Assembly (NCBI GenBank): GCA_900550235.1
Contig: URRQ01000045.1
Coordinates: forward strand, 1-15,539
Reading direction: 5' to 3'
DNA length: 15,539 nucleotides
Origin: an uncultured Lachnospiraceae bacterium
GTDB lineage: Bacteria > Bacillota > Clostridia > Lachnospirales > Lachnospiraceae
Part shown: one piece after another, positions 1 through 6,621 of the stretch
How positions within the stretch are numbered: position 1 is the stretch's first letter
Layout: the number at the start of each line of letters is the position of its first letter
Notes under the pieces: model-generated
The model's database searches: none
Seen by the model: the letters and a program-made list of their open reading frames with translations, nothing else
What the model was told of the DNA's origin: nothing
Position numbers and translations under genes: made by a program

Positions 1-92
1 AGATTCATGGCACAGTTATCACTTCAGATACTGTTCCGTGAATAATTTAGGTTTAATAAGGAATTATCAAATTAGGTAGGAGGAAAGATGCT

Positions 93-956
93 ATGATGAA
101 AAGTATACAGGATACTTATACTATGAATAACGGAATGAAAATTCCCTGCATTGGATTTGGAACTTATAAAACAGTAAAGAACAATGATTGTGAAATCATA
201 AAAAAAGCAATAGAAGTAGGGTATCGATATTTTGATACAGCATCTTTGTACAAAACTGAGGAGGCGCTTGGACAGGCAATTGCGGAAAGTTATATTCCAA
301 GGGAAGAATTCATTGTTGCTTCTAAGTTGTGGAAAGAGGATATGGGATATCAAAATACCAAAAAAGCTCTATATGATTCTTTAGAAAAACTAAGAATGGA
401 TTATCTAGATATTTTTCTTATTCACTGGCCAAGAGTGCCTAACGATTATAATGAATGGAAGGAACTCAATATTGAAACATGGAAAGCGATGGAGGAGTTA
501 GTTAAAGAAGGAAAAGTAAAAAGTATAGGATTAAGTAATTTCCTACCACATCATATAGAAGTTATTTTAGATAATTGTGAAATTAAACCAGTAGTTAATC
601 AATTGGAATTGCACCCAGGCTATATGCAGTATGCAACAATAGAATATTGTAAAAATCATGATATTCAAGTTCAAGCTTGGAGTCCGTTAGGAAGACAGAG
701 GTTAAATGAACACCCCCTTTTGATTGAATTGTCTAAAAAATATAAGGTTTCCATTGCTCAGATTTGTTTACGTTTTTTATTGCAGTTGGATATTGTTGCT
801 CTTCCAAAGGCATCAACAGTAGAACGTATGAGAGAAAATAAAAGTATTTTTGATTTTAATATTGAGAAAGAAGATATGTATCGTTTGCTAACACTTCCAA
901 TGTACGGGTGGTCAGGAGAATTTCCGGATCCAGAATTTGCGACGAAAAATAAATAA
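93..956 (+). CDS. Aldo/keto reductase
   Basis: Predicted cytosolic NAD(P)H-dependent oxidoreductase of the aldo/keto reductase superfamily, 287 residues, the usual length of bacterial prostaglandin-F-synthase/2,5-diketogluconate-reductase types. The catalytic tetrad is visible: Asp48 and Tyr53 (in FDTASLY), Lys78 (in VASKLW) and His111 (in IHWP). The cofactor-binding LPKAS...R...N pattern lies at 237-249 (Lys239, Arg245, Asn249), and GLSNF is at 146-150. The start is the first ATG of an ATG-ATG pair, with AGGAGG at 78-83 nine bases upstream. A hairpin with a T-run follows it at 1029-1098, so it is probably transcribed apart from the PTS block. Such enzymes reduce aldehydes or ketones of sugars and small metabolites; the substrate cannot be read from the sequence. 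A role in reducing an aldehyde released by the neighbouring aldolase is only a guess from proximity. Confidence 0.93.
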   Translation: MMKSIQDTYTMNNGMKIPCIGFGTYKTVKNNDCEIIKKAIEVGYRYFDTASLYKTEEALGQAIAESYIPREEFIVASKLWKEDMGYQNTKKALYDSLEKLRMDYLDIFLIHWPRVPNDYNEWKELNIETWKAMEELVKEGKVKSIGLSNFLPHHIEVILDNCEIKPVVNQLELHPGYMQYATIEYCKNHDIQVQAWSPLGRQRLNEHPLLIELSKKYKVSIAQICLRFLLQLDIVALPKASTVERMRENKSIFDFNIEKEDMYRLLTLPMYGWSGEFPDPEFATKNK

Positions 957-1028
957 AAAGTATGAATATGTAGTATATTAGTAAATGTGTAGAGAAAATA
1001 AATTATTAATGATACTACAGTATATTGT

Positions 1029-1098
1029 AAAAGAATATCTATTTAAGTGTTTTTATGCTATGGTGTGCTTGAAAAACATTGAATAGATATTCTTTTTT
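1029..1098 (+). terminator. Long hairpin with T-run after the aldo/keto reductase
   Basis: A perfect 15-bp inverted repeat pairs 1029-1043 (AAAAGAATATCTATT) with 1082-1096. The stem can extend inward through GTTTTT/AAAAAC pairing. The right arm ends in a run of six T (1093-1098). This fits an intrinsic terminator for the gene ending at 956, although the stem is AT-rich and the loop long. A weaker 8-bp inverted repeat (969-976 with 1012-1019) lies just before it. The rest of 957-1284 is very AT-rich; I see no gene in it, but TGCA occurs five times (see the next entry). Confidence 0.55.
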
Positions 1099-1110
1099 GA
1101 ATTTGTATAG

Positions 1111-1245
1111 TGCAAAATAAACAAAAATGCACTTTAATTTATTACTAATATAAACAAAATAAATAAAATAAATTCGAAATATGCACATATATATTAAAAG
1201 ATATGCAAAAATATGGAGTTATCAATAATGTACTTTTTGTGTGCA
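1111..1245. promoter_or_regulatory. Regulator upstream region with repeated TGCA core
   Basis: This AT-rich leader of the regulator gene has five TGCA cores at 1111, 1128, 1182, 1204 and 1242. Several carry similar flanks (AATGCAC, ATATGCAC, ATATGCAA, and GTGCATT in the reverse sense). They could be half-sites of an operator, for example for autoregulation by the adjacent regulator. I could not find a convincing -35/-10 pair here, although TAATAT at 1252-1257 is a possible -10. Chance clustering in AT-rich DNA is not excluded. Confidence 0.2.
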
Positions 1246-1284
1246 TTGTTTTAATATAAAAACATGAAAAGCAGAGGAGGATCA

Positions 1285-3231
1285 ATGAAGACGGTAACAA
1301 TTATAGAAGAAAATGTTGGTAAAATTGTAAAAGAACTTGTTAGTGTTTCATGTGAAATGTCAGCAGAAGAACTTGCTAAGCGAATAGGAATATCGGTAAG
1401 TACAGTAAAACATAGTTTAGTTGAGGTAAGAGATTTCTACAAAAAATATGATGTTAATTTGATTAATGTTCCTAAAAAAGGATATTATATTCAAGCATCT
1501 ATGGAACAAAAGCAATTAATTAAAGAAGAATTGACTTTGTATATGAATAGTAGCGAGGAATCAGACGTATACAGAAGAGATTATATTACCCAATCGCTAT
1601 TTAAATATCAGGGGATCTATACATTACAATTATTTTCAGAAGAGTTGTTTGTAAGTCGTAATTTAATAACAAAAGATATTGCATATATAAATGATCAATT
1701 TAAAAAATTTGATGTTCAAATTGCCGTAAGAAAAAACAAGGGTATTTTTTTCGAAGGTCAGGAAAAAAATATTAGACAAGCGTTGATTTTTTATAACAAC
1801 AATAAATGGTGGAATAATGAAATTCAAGAAGCGCCTATTGAGGCTGATCCAAGAATAAGCAACAAAGCATGGACATTTTTTCGTACAGTTTATCTCAAAG
1901 AAGAACCGGAAATTTTAAAAATGCAAAGATTGTTGATAGATATTGAAAAGGTATTAACTATGCGCTTTACAGATGTTTCTTTTTGTCAATTGATAGAGTA
2001 TTTGATTGTGGCTGTAGATCGAATCCAATGTAATCATACAATTAATTCGATTAGTACTTCGATATCTTTAGAAATTGAAAATAAGTATTTGCAAGCAGCT
2101 GAAATATTTTTAGAAAGATATGTTAAAAAAAAGAATGCTTCTTGGAAGTATGAATGCGAATTTCTTGCTGTTAAGCTATATGTTTCAGAAGTTATGCATT
2201 CAAGAGCTAGAAAAAGTGGGCACAGAGCATCAATAAAAATGTATCTATATGAGGTTCTTAATTCGATAGATATTGGGTGTAAATATGATAATGAAGAACT
2301 TATAGAATCCATAGATGATTTTATAACAATCATGATTTATTCAAATAACTATCACATTAGTGACGGTACGGAATTAAAAAAAGATATAAAAGTGAAATTA
2401 GCAGGTCTTTATGCTATTTGTTTAATGAAGATTGATATTTTACAAAATTCTATAGGAATTGTATTTCAAGAAGATGATTTATCACGTTTGGTTTTACTTA
2501 TTCACAATTATATGAAAAAGGAACGTAAAACTGCTGTGTTTGTAACTGCATCAAATGAGCAAGTAAGCTATTTTCAATTGAATAAGCTTAAAGAAAATTT
2601 TCCATATATATTTTTTGAAAAGGTCATTGAATATCAAGATTTTTGTATAGATGATTATTCAGATAAAATAGTAATAGCAACAGTTTCTTTAAAAGAAAAA
2701 GCTAATAATGTTATATGTATTACAAAGCATGTTAATAATGATGATGTTGAAAAAGTAAAACGTCATTTGGAATTATATAGATATGAGGGCCAATATTTAC
2801 TAGAAAATATTTTCAATGAAAAAAGAATATATGATTTAGCTGTTGCAAATAAAGAAGAAGCCATTCTCGAAATATCAGAAAGGATGCAGCAAGAAGGTGT
2901 TGTCGATATGGGATTTGCAGATGAAATGCTTCAGCGAGAAAAAAATATGATAACATCCATTGGAAACGGAATAGCGATACCTCATATATATAAAACAAAT
3001 GTCATTGAAAGTGCAGTTAGCGTTGTGCGTTTAAAACATAGCGTGAAGTGGTCGAAAGATGAACGTGTTGATTTGATTTTTTTATTTGCGATAGGAGATG
3101 AAAGTCCAAAAGCAGTAAAGAATCTATTTGTACAAATATATCATATTCTTACTGATGAAAAGAATACTGAAAAAATACGTAAGGCAAATGACGCGAAAGA
3201 AATCATGAGGATTATATTAAGTTGTGAATAA
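1285..3231 (+). CDS. PRD-domain transcriptional regulator (MtlR/LicR/ManR type) with EIIB-like and EIIA-like domains
   Basis: DNA-binding PTS-controlled regulator, likely the local activator of the downstream PTS operon. Domains in order: an N-terminal winged HTH (about 15-70, with ELAKRIGISVSTVKHSLVEV), a second HTH_11/Mga-like segment (about 85-155), PRD1 (about 195-300), PRD2 (about 315-410), an EIIB-like domain (about 415-500) and a C-terminal EIIA-fructose-like domain (about 505-648). The EIIA-like phospho-acceptor is His567 in AIPHIY. By-eye alignment shows that PRD1 has Tyr239 and Lys297, and PRD2 has Leu375, where the family usually has His. Only His407 (LLIHNY) is retained, and the EIIB-like domain has Thr421 in place of Cys. 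I chose ATG 1285, behind GAGGAGG at 1274-1280; an in-frame ATG at 1264 has no ribosome site. The product is 648 residues, normal for the family. It is among the most AT-rich genes in the window. Family and domain layout are secure; the target is inferred from context. Confidence 0.9.
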   Translation: MKTVTIIEENVGKIVKELVSVSCEMSAEELAKRIGISVSTVKHSLVEVRDFYKKYDVNLINVPKKGYYIQASMEQKQLIKEELTLYMNSSEESDVYRRDYITQSLFKYQGIYTLQLFSEELFVSRNLITKDIAYINDQFKKFDVQIAVRKNKGIFFEGQEKNIRQALIFYNNNKWWNNEIQEAPIEADPRISNKAWTFFRTVYLKEEPEILKMQRLLIDIEKVLTMRFTDVSFCQLIEYLIVAVDRIQCNHTINSISTSISLEIENKYLQAAEIFLERYVKKKNASWKYECEFLAVKLYVSEVMHSRARKSGHRASIKMYLYEVLNSIDIGCKYDNEELIESIDDFITIMIYSNNYHISDGTELKKDIKVKLAGLYAICLMKIDILQNSIGIVFQEDDLSRLVLLIHNYMKKERKTAVFVTASNEQVSYFQLNKLKENFPYIFFEKVIEYQDFCIDDYSDKIVIATVSLKEKANNVICITKHVNNDDVEKVKRHLELYRYEGQYLLENIFNEKRIYDLAVANKEEAILEISERMQQEGVVDMGFADEMLQREKNMITSIGNGIAIPHIYKTNVIESAVSVVRLKHSVKWSKDERVDLIFLFAIGDESPKAVKNLFVQIYHILTDEKNTEKIRKANDAKEIMRIILSCE

Positions 3232-3282
3232 GGCGAATGCCATTCAATTAAATAAAAAACAAAAATAAAAGGAGGAAAAGTT

Positions 3283-4167
3283 ATGTTAGTAAATTTGAAG
3301 GACATCTTATCAGAAGCGGAAAGAGTGGGTTATGCAATTCCGTGCATTAATACCCCAAATATGGAAACATTGAGGGCGGTTATTGGAGCAGCGGAAGATT
3401 TAAATACTCCAGTTATTATTGATCATGCGGAAGTGCATAATTCATTAATTCCAATTGAAAGAATGGGTCCTGAAATGGTTAAGGCAGCGAAAGCGGCAAA
3501 AGTTCCAGTTTGTGTGCATTTGGATCATGGAACAAGTTATACGTTTCTTATGAAAGCATTAGAAGCAGGGTTCTCTTCAATTATGTTTGATTGTAGTGCG
3601 TTACCATTTGAAGAAAATGTGAAGAGAGTAAAGGAATTTACAGAGTTTGCTCACTCAAGAGGTATTACTGTAGAGGCAGAATTGGGAGTTATGGCATCTG
3701 CATTGGAAGATACACATGCAGGTGAAGATGCGGAAAAACGAATTTTAACGAATGCTGATATTCGTAAATTCTTTACAGAACCAAAGGAAGCTAAAGAATT
3801 TGCTGAAAGAACCGGCTGCGATGCGTTGGCTGTTTGTTTTGGAACAATGCACGGAATTTATGCAGAACCACCTGTTTTAGATATTGATCGTGTTAAAGAA
3901 ATTCGTGCAAGTGTAAAAGAGGATTGTCGAATTGTAATGCATGGCGCGTCAGGGGTAGCTTTTGATCAGGTACAACAAGCAATTACAGCTGGATGTTCAA
4001 AAGTAAATTATTATTCATATATGGCAAAAGGAGCTACACAATTCTGTGCAGACAAAATTGCTGAAACAAATGGAGCAATTGCATATCATGAATTAGTAGA
4101 AGCAGCTTCCGAATATATGAGAGGCTATGCTAGAGACGTATTAAAAGCCTTTAGAAATGGGAAATAG
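3283..4167 (+). CDS. Class II (zinc) fructose-bisphosphate aldolase family protein
   Basis: Predicted zinc-dependent aldolase, 294 residues, related to the Fba/GatY/KbaY/IolJ group that cleaves ketose phosphates, normally to dihydroxyacetone phosphate plus an aldehyde. Visible catalytic features are HLDHG with Asp81 (general acid/base) and zinc His82, a second zinc His190 in GTMHG, and a third His220 in VMHGASG. SALPFEEN and EAELG match family motifs. Several conserved spots differ: HGASG where HGGSG is usual, KVNYYSYM where the phosphate-binding KVN-x-x-T pattern is usual, and AIPCINTPNMET in place of AFNVxNLE. It therefore probably does not act on fructose 1,6-bisphosphate itself. AAGGAGG sits before ATG 3283. 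It follows the regulator by 51 bases and leads the EIIA-EIIB-EIIC genes, which suggests it cleaves the sugar phosphate delivered by this PTS. Confidence 0.9.
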   Translation: MLVNLKDILSEAERVGYAIPCINTPNMETLRAVIGAAEDLNTPVIIDHAEVHNSLIPIERMGPEMVKAAKAAKVPVCVHLDHGTSYTFLMKALEAGFSSIMFDCSALPFEENVKRVKEFTEFAHSRGITVEAELGVMASALEDTHAGEDAEKRILTNADIRKFFTEPKEAKEFAERTGCDALAVCFGTMHGIYAEPPVLDIDRVKEIRASVKEDCRIVMHGASGVAFDQVQQAITAGCSKVNYYSYMAKGATQFCADKIAETNGAIAYHELVEAASEYMRGYARDVLKAFRNGK

Positions 4168-4184
4168 ATAACGGAGGTGTGAGT

Positions 4185-4676
4185 ATGGATTCCGTAGATA
4201 TTACCAAGGTATTAATACCGGAAATGACTTTTTTAGATATGGAAACTTTTCAAGATAAAGAAGATTTATTCTCTTATATTTCAAGAAAGTTAAAAGAGAA
4301 TGGCATCGTTTTAGATGCTGAAAAATTTGAACAAGCATTATATGCTAGAGAGAACGAAGGATCAACATACATAGGACAAATGCTTGCATTGCCTCATGGG
4401 ATATGTGATGAAGTTTTGAGCCCGGGCGTTAGTTTTTGCAGAGTAAAAACCCCATTTTTGTATAAGTCTCACGGCGAAGAGGGATTAGTTAAATTTATTT
4501 TTACTATGGCAATAGTGCAACAAGGGGGAAAATCACAACATTTAAAAATTTTAGCAGAATTAGCAAGATTATTGGCACATGATGATTTCTTAGAGATTCT
4601 TGGAAAAGTTGATAGTTATGAGGAACTTGTTGATTCTATTAAAATAATGAAAGAAAGGGAAGAGTTATGTATATAG
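4185..4676 (+). CDS. PTS fructose-family EIIA component
   Basis: Soluble phosphotransfer subunit of a fructose-family PTS, about 163 residues, a normal size for a free-standing EIIA-Fru (PTS_EIIA_2). The phospho-accepting histidine is His71 in the motif ALPHG, preceded by the typical ARENEGSTYIG segment. A second conserved His follows in GGKSQHLKILAELARLL. It would take phosphate from the HPr encoded at 6335 and pass it to the EIIB that starts inside its own 3' end. I chose ATG 4185, seven bases after GGAGG (4173-4177); a GTG at 4179 lies too close to that site. Its stop overlaps the EIIB start by ten bases, implying translational coupling and matched amounts of the two proteins. Confidence 0.92.
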   Translation: MDSVDITKVLIPEMTFLDMETFQDKEDLFSYISRKLKENGIVLDAEKFEQALYARENEGSTYIGQMLALPHGICDEVLSPGVSFCRVKTPFLYKSHGEEGLVKFIFTMAIVQQGGKSQHLKILAELARLLAHDDFLEILGKVDSYEELVDSIKIMKEREELCI

Positions 4677-4972
4677 TGGCAGTAACATCGTGTGCTACCG
4701 GAATTGCACATACATATATGGCAGCAGAAGCTATTAAGAAAATTTGCAAAAAAAATGGTTATAAAGTGAAAATTGAAACCCAAGGAGCTATGGGAATCGA
4801 AAGCAAATTATCTGCAAAAGATTTAGAAACAGCGGATGTAATAATTTGGGCAAATGATGTCAAAGTAAGAGAAGTTGATAGATTTGATAAATACTCAGAT
4901 AAAATTAAACAAACATCTCCTCATGAAGTAATTAAAAACCCAGATTATATTTTAGAACTTATTAAAGGATAA
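4667..4972 (+). CDS. PTS fructose-family EIIB component
   Basis: Soluble EIIB subunit, 101 residues, of the fructose-family PTS. The phospho-cysteine is Cys9 in the N-terminal loop TSCATGIAHTYMAAEAI. Most members read CPTGIAHT, so Pro is replaced by Ala here. The rest (ETQGAMGIE, then DVIIWANDVKV) follows the EIIB-Fru Rossmann-like fold, whose members usually read A-x-D in the last motif. It passes phosphate from EIIA to the sugar bound by the EIIC encoded 53 bases downstream. The ATG overlaps the end of the EIIA gene, so it is likely made by coupled reinitiation. Family assignment is secure; the transported sugar is unknown. Confidence 0.93.
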   Translation: MYIVAVTSCATGIAHTYMAAEAIKKICKKNGYKVKIETQGAMGIESKLSAKDLETADVIIWANDVKVREVDRFDKYSDKIKQTSPHEVIKNPDYILELIKG

Positions 4973-5025
4973 GCTATAAGAATTAGAAAAGGACATACGG
5001 TTTGTGTGACCAGAAAGGAATGACT

Positions 5026-6042
5026 ATGAAAGAAGTTGTGAAAGAGATTAAAAGTGCATTATTAAGTGGTGTATCATATATGCTACCTTTTGTAGTTGCA
5101 GGAGGTATTTTAGTTGCAATCGGTTTTGCTGGTGGAGGCGCGGTAGAGGTAACGCTACAGGAAGAAGGATTTTGGTCTAGAATCTTTTGGTGGGGAAAAG
5201 ATGCATTTGCATTGATGATTCCTATTTTTGCAGCATATGTAGCATATTCAATAGGAGATAAGCCGGCTCTTGCAGCTGGTATGGTCTCTGGTGTTTTAGC
5301 TGATGATATCGGAGGCGGATTCTTAGCAGCGATAGTAGGAGGTTTAATCGCTGGATATCTTGTAAAAGCACTGAAAAAACTTCCTATTCCAGCAATGCTT
5401 CGTTCTCTAATGCCAACAGTAATTATTCCAGTAATTTCTGTATGTGTAATGGGATTTATTATGGAGATTGTAATTGGACAGCCATTTGCCATTTTAAATA
5501 AAGCAATGTTAGACTTTTTAAGTTCTATGGATGGTTCGAGTCTGATTATTCTTGGAATTATTCAGGGTGCGATGTTGGCATTTGATTTAGGTGGACCAGT
5601 AAATAAGGCAGCATATGCATTTGCATTAGCAACCATGGAAGCAGGAAACTATGCTCCTATGGCAGCAAACTTTATTGCTTCCATGGTGCCTCCTCTTGCA
5701 ATTGGTTTAGCAATGATTATTGCTAAAAATAAGTTTACTGAAGAGGAGAAGGCATCAACACCAGGATGTATCATTGGAGCATTTGCAATGGTATCAGAGT
5801 TTGCAATACCTTTTGCAGCAGGAAAGCCTTTATTTTATGTTCCAAGATTTGTAGCGGGAGGTGCCGTTGGTGCAGCACTTTCATACGCATTTGGATTAAC
5901 AATGCAGGCTCCTCATGGTGGTCTTTTTGTAGCTCCGCTTTGTAATAATGTATTATTATTCTTAGTGGCTTTGGCAATAGGTACAGCAGTTAGTACTGCA
6001 TTAATTGTAGCATTTAAAAAAGTTCCGGATGTGGAAGAATAA
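5026..6042 (+). CDS. PTS fructose-family EIIC component (membrane permease)
   Basis: Integral membrane sugar channel of the PTS, about 338 residues, a normal size for a free EIIC-Fru. It is strongly hydrophobic, with multiple membrane spans from about residue 13 to the C-terminus. Hallmarks are FDLGGPVNKAAY (186-197), the substrate-site segment VSEFAIPFAA (256-265) and APHGGLFV (295-302). Fructose permeases typically read ITEGAIPFAA followed by a D-P; here Gly is replaced by Phe and the following D-P by K-P, which suggests a different sugar. I chose ATG 5026 because AAAGGA (5014-5019) lies six bases before it; the longer frame would start at TTG 5002 with no good site. A hairpin at 6052-6077 follows directly, so the EIIABC transcript may be partly separated from the HPr-EI genes. 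Confidence 0.92.
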   Translation: MKEVVKEIKSALLSGVSYMLPFVVAGGILVAIGFAGGGAVEVTLQEEGFWSRIFWWGKDAFALMIPIFAAYVAYSIGDKPALAAGMVSGVLADDIGGGFLAAIVGGLIAGYLVKALKKLPIPAMLRSLMPTVIIPVISVCVMGFIMEIVIGQPFAILNKAMLDFLSSMDGSSLIILGIIQGAMLAFDLGGPVNKAAYAFALATMEAGNYAPMAANFIASMVPPLAIGLAMIIAKNKFTEEEKASTPGCIIGAFAMVSEFAIPFAAGKPLFYVPRFVAGGAVGAALSYAFGLTMQAPHGGLFVAPLCNNVLLFLVALAIGTAVSTALIVAFKKVPDVEE

Positions 6043-6051
6043 AAAGTAAAT

Positions 6052-6077
6052 AAGGAGTTGGTTCTATCCAACTCCTT
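6052..6077 (+). promoter_or_regulatory. Stable hairpin without T-tail after EIIC
   Basis: A perfect 10-bp stem pairs 6052-6061 (AAGGAGTTGG) with 6068-6077 (CCAACTCCTT) around a six-base loop. It lies ten bases after the EIIC stop codon. No run of T follows, so it does not look like a full intrinsic terminator. It may be a 3'-end stabiliser, a processing site or a weak attenuator that lowers expression of the downstream genes relative to EIIABC. Confidence 0.5.
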
Positions 6078-6151
6078 GTCTAAGTAATTAGTCGATGTAA
6101 TAGTATTTTATAAATACGCATACAAAAAAACAAATTATATATGGCAAAAGA

Positions 6152-6323
6152 AATCACCACATATTAGATATATATATATTATAAAGTATGTTGTGGAAAA
6201 TGTCAATTGAGATACTTGAAATAGAGATTTTAAATATATTTCTATTTCTTATTAAAAATAAAGAAAGGGAATATATGTGGTGATTATTTAAACCATCTGA
6301 TATGTAAGGAAGTCACTACATAT
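6152..6323. repeat. Four CAC-N-ACATA-like elements in the EIIC-HPr gap
   Basis: The 292-base gap holds a perfect 13-bp inverted repeat, 6152-6164 (AATCACCACATAT) with 6273-6285. Two related copies are present: the reverse-orientation GTATGTTGTGG at 6186-6196 and the forward CACTACATAT at 6314-6323, which touches the HPr ribosome site GAGG (6324-6327). Between them are an AT-alternating tract (about 6168-6180) and a second inverted repeat, GAAATAGA 6218-6225 with 6241-6248. A short palindrome GTATTT-tat-AAATAC lies at 6103-6117. TTGAGA (6207) with TTAAAT (6230) at 17-base spacing is a weak promoter candidate. These could be operators or alternative RNA pairings controlling the HPr-EI genes. 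Confidence 0.5.
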
Positions 6324-6334
6324 GAGGAAATGTA

Positions 6335-6607
6335 ATGATTAGTCAGAAAACAGTTGTAAGGAATAAATCAGGATTACATTTAAGACCGGCAGCTGAATTA
6401 TCTAAATTAGCAGCGTCGTTGGAATCAAAAATAACAATAGTATCTGGAAATAAGAGGGTGAATCCTAAGAGTGTGCTAGTACTTATGGGAGCAGAAATTA
6501 CTCAAGGAACAGAGATTGAAATAATTTGTGAAGGCGAAACAGAAGAGGCTGATTTGAAAAAGTTATTAGAAGCTATTGATGGTGGTCTTGGTGAGGAAAC
6601 AGAATAG
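6335..6607 (+). CDS. ptsH: HPr family phosphocarrier protein
   Basis: Small cytosolic phosphocarrier of the PTS, 90 residues, a normal HPr length. The active-site His15 and Arg17 sit in GLHLRPAAEL. A serine occupies the Ser46 position targeted by HPr kinase in Firmicutes (VNPKS), but the next residues read VLVLMG rather than the usual IMGVMS. These flanking positions contribute to HPr kinase and CcpA contacts, so regulation at this site may differ from that of the housekeeping HPr. GAGG (6324-6327) lies seven bases before the ATG. The Enzyme I gene starts 14 bases after its stop, giving a ptsH-ptsI pair embedded in a sugar operon. It may be an operon-specific copy; the window cannot show whether another ptsHI exists in the genome. 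Confidence 0.93.
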   Translation: MISQKTVVRNKSGLHLRPAAELSKLAASLESKITIVSGNKRVNPKSVLVLMGAEITQGTEIEIICEGETEEADLKKLLEAIDGGLGEETE

Positions 6608-6621
6608 AAGGTGACGAGTAT

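Noticed and set aside
1..92. Possible 3' end of an upstream gene; one frame runs open from the edge to TGA at 39-41.
   Set aside because: Only a dozen codons are visible, other frames are open for a similar distance, and no family motif is recognisable.
1029..1098. The long AT-rich inverted repeat as a miniature transposable element.
   Set aside because: No target-site duplication or second copy is seen in the window, and position and T-run fit a terminator better.
4983..5492. Long minus-strand open frame opposite EIIC, and similar antisense frames elsewhere.
   Set aside because: They mirror well-supported genes, lack ribosome sites and show low-complexity composition without family motifs.
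3283..6042. A standard fructose utilisation operon (aldolase plus fructose PTS).
   Set aside because: There is no 1-phosphofructokinase, the EII domains are separate, and the EIIC and aldolase motifs differ from the fructose types.
6141..6167. Eight-codon reading frame (ATG to TAG) as a leader peptide.
   Set aside because: No ribosome binding site precedes it and no regulatory codon run is present; it merely overlaps an arm of the inverted repeat.
6261..6283. AGAAAGGG followed by ATG-TGG-TGA as a two-codon minigene.
   Set aside because: The ribosome-site spacing is plausible, but such short matches arise by chance in this AT-rich region.
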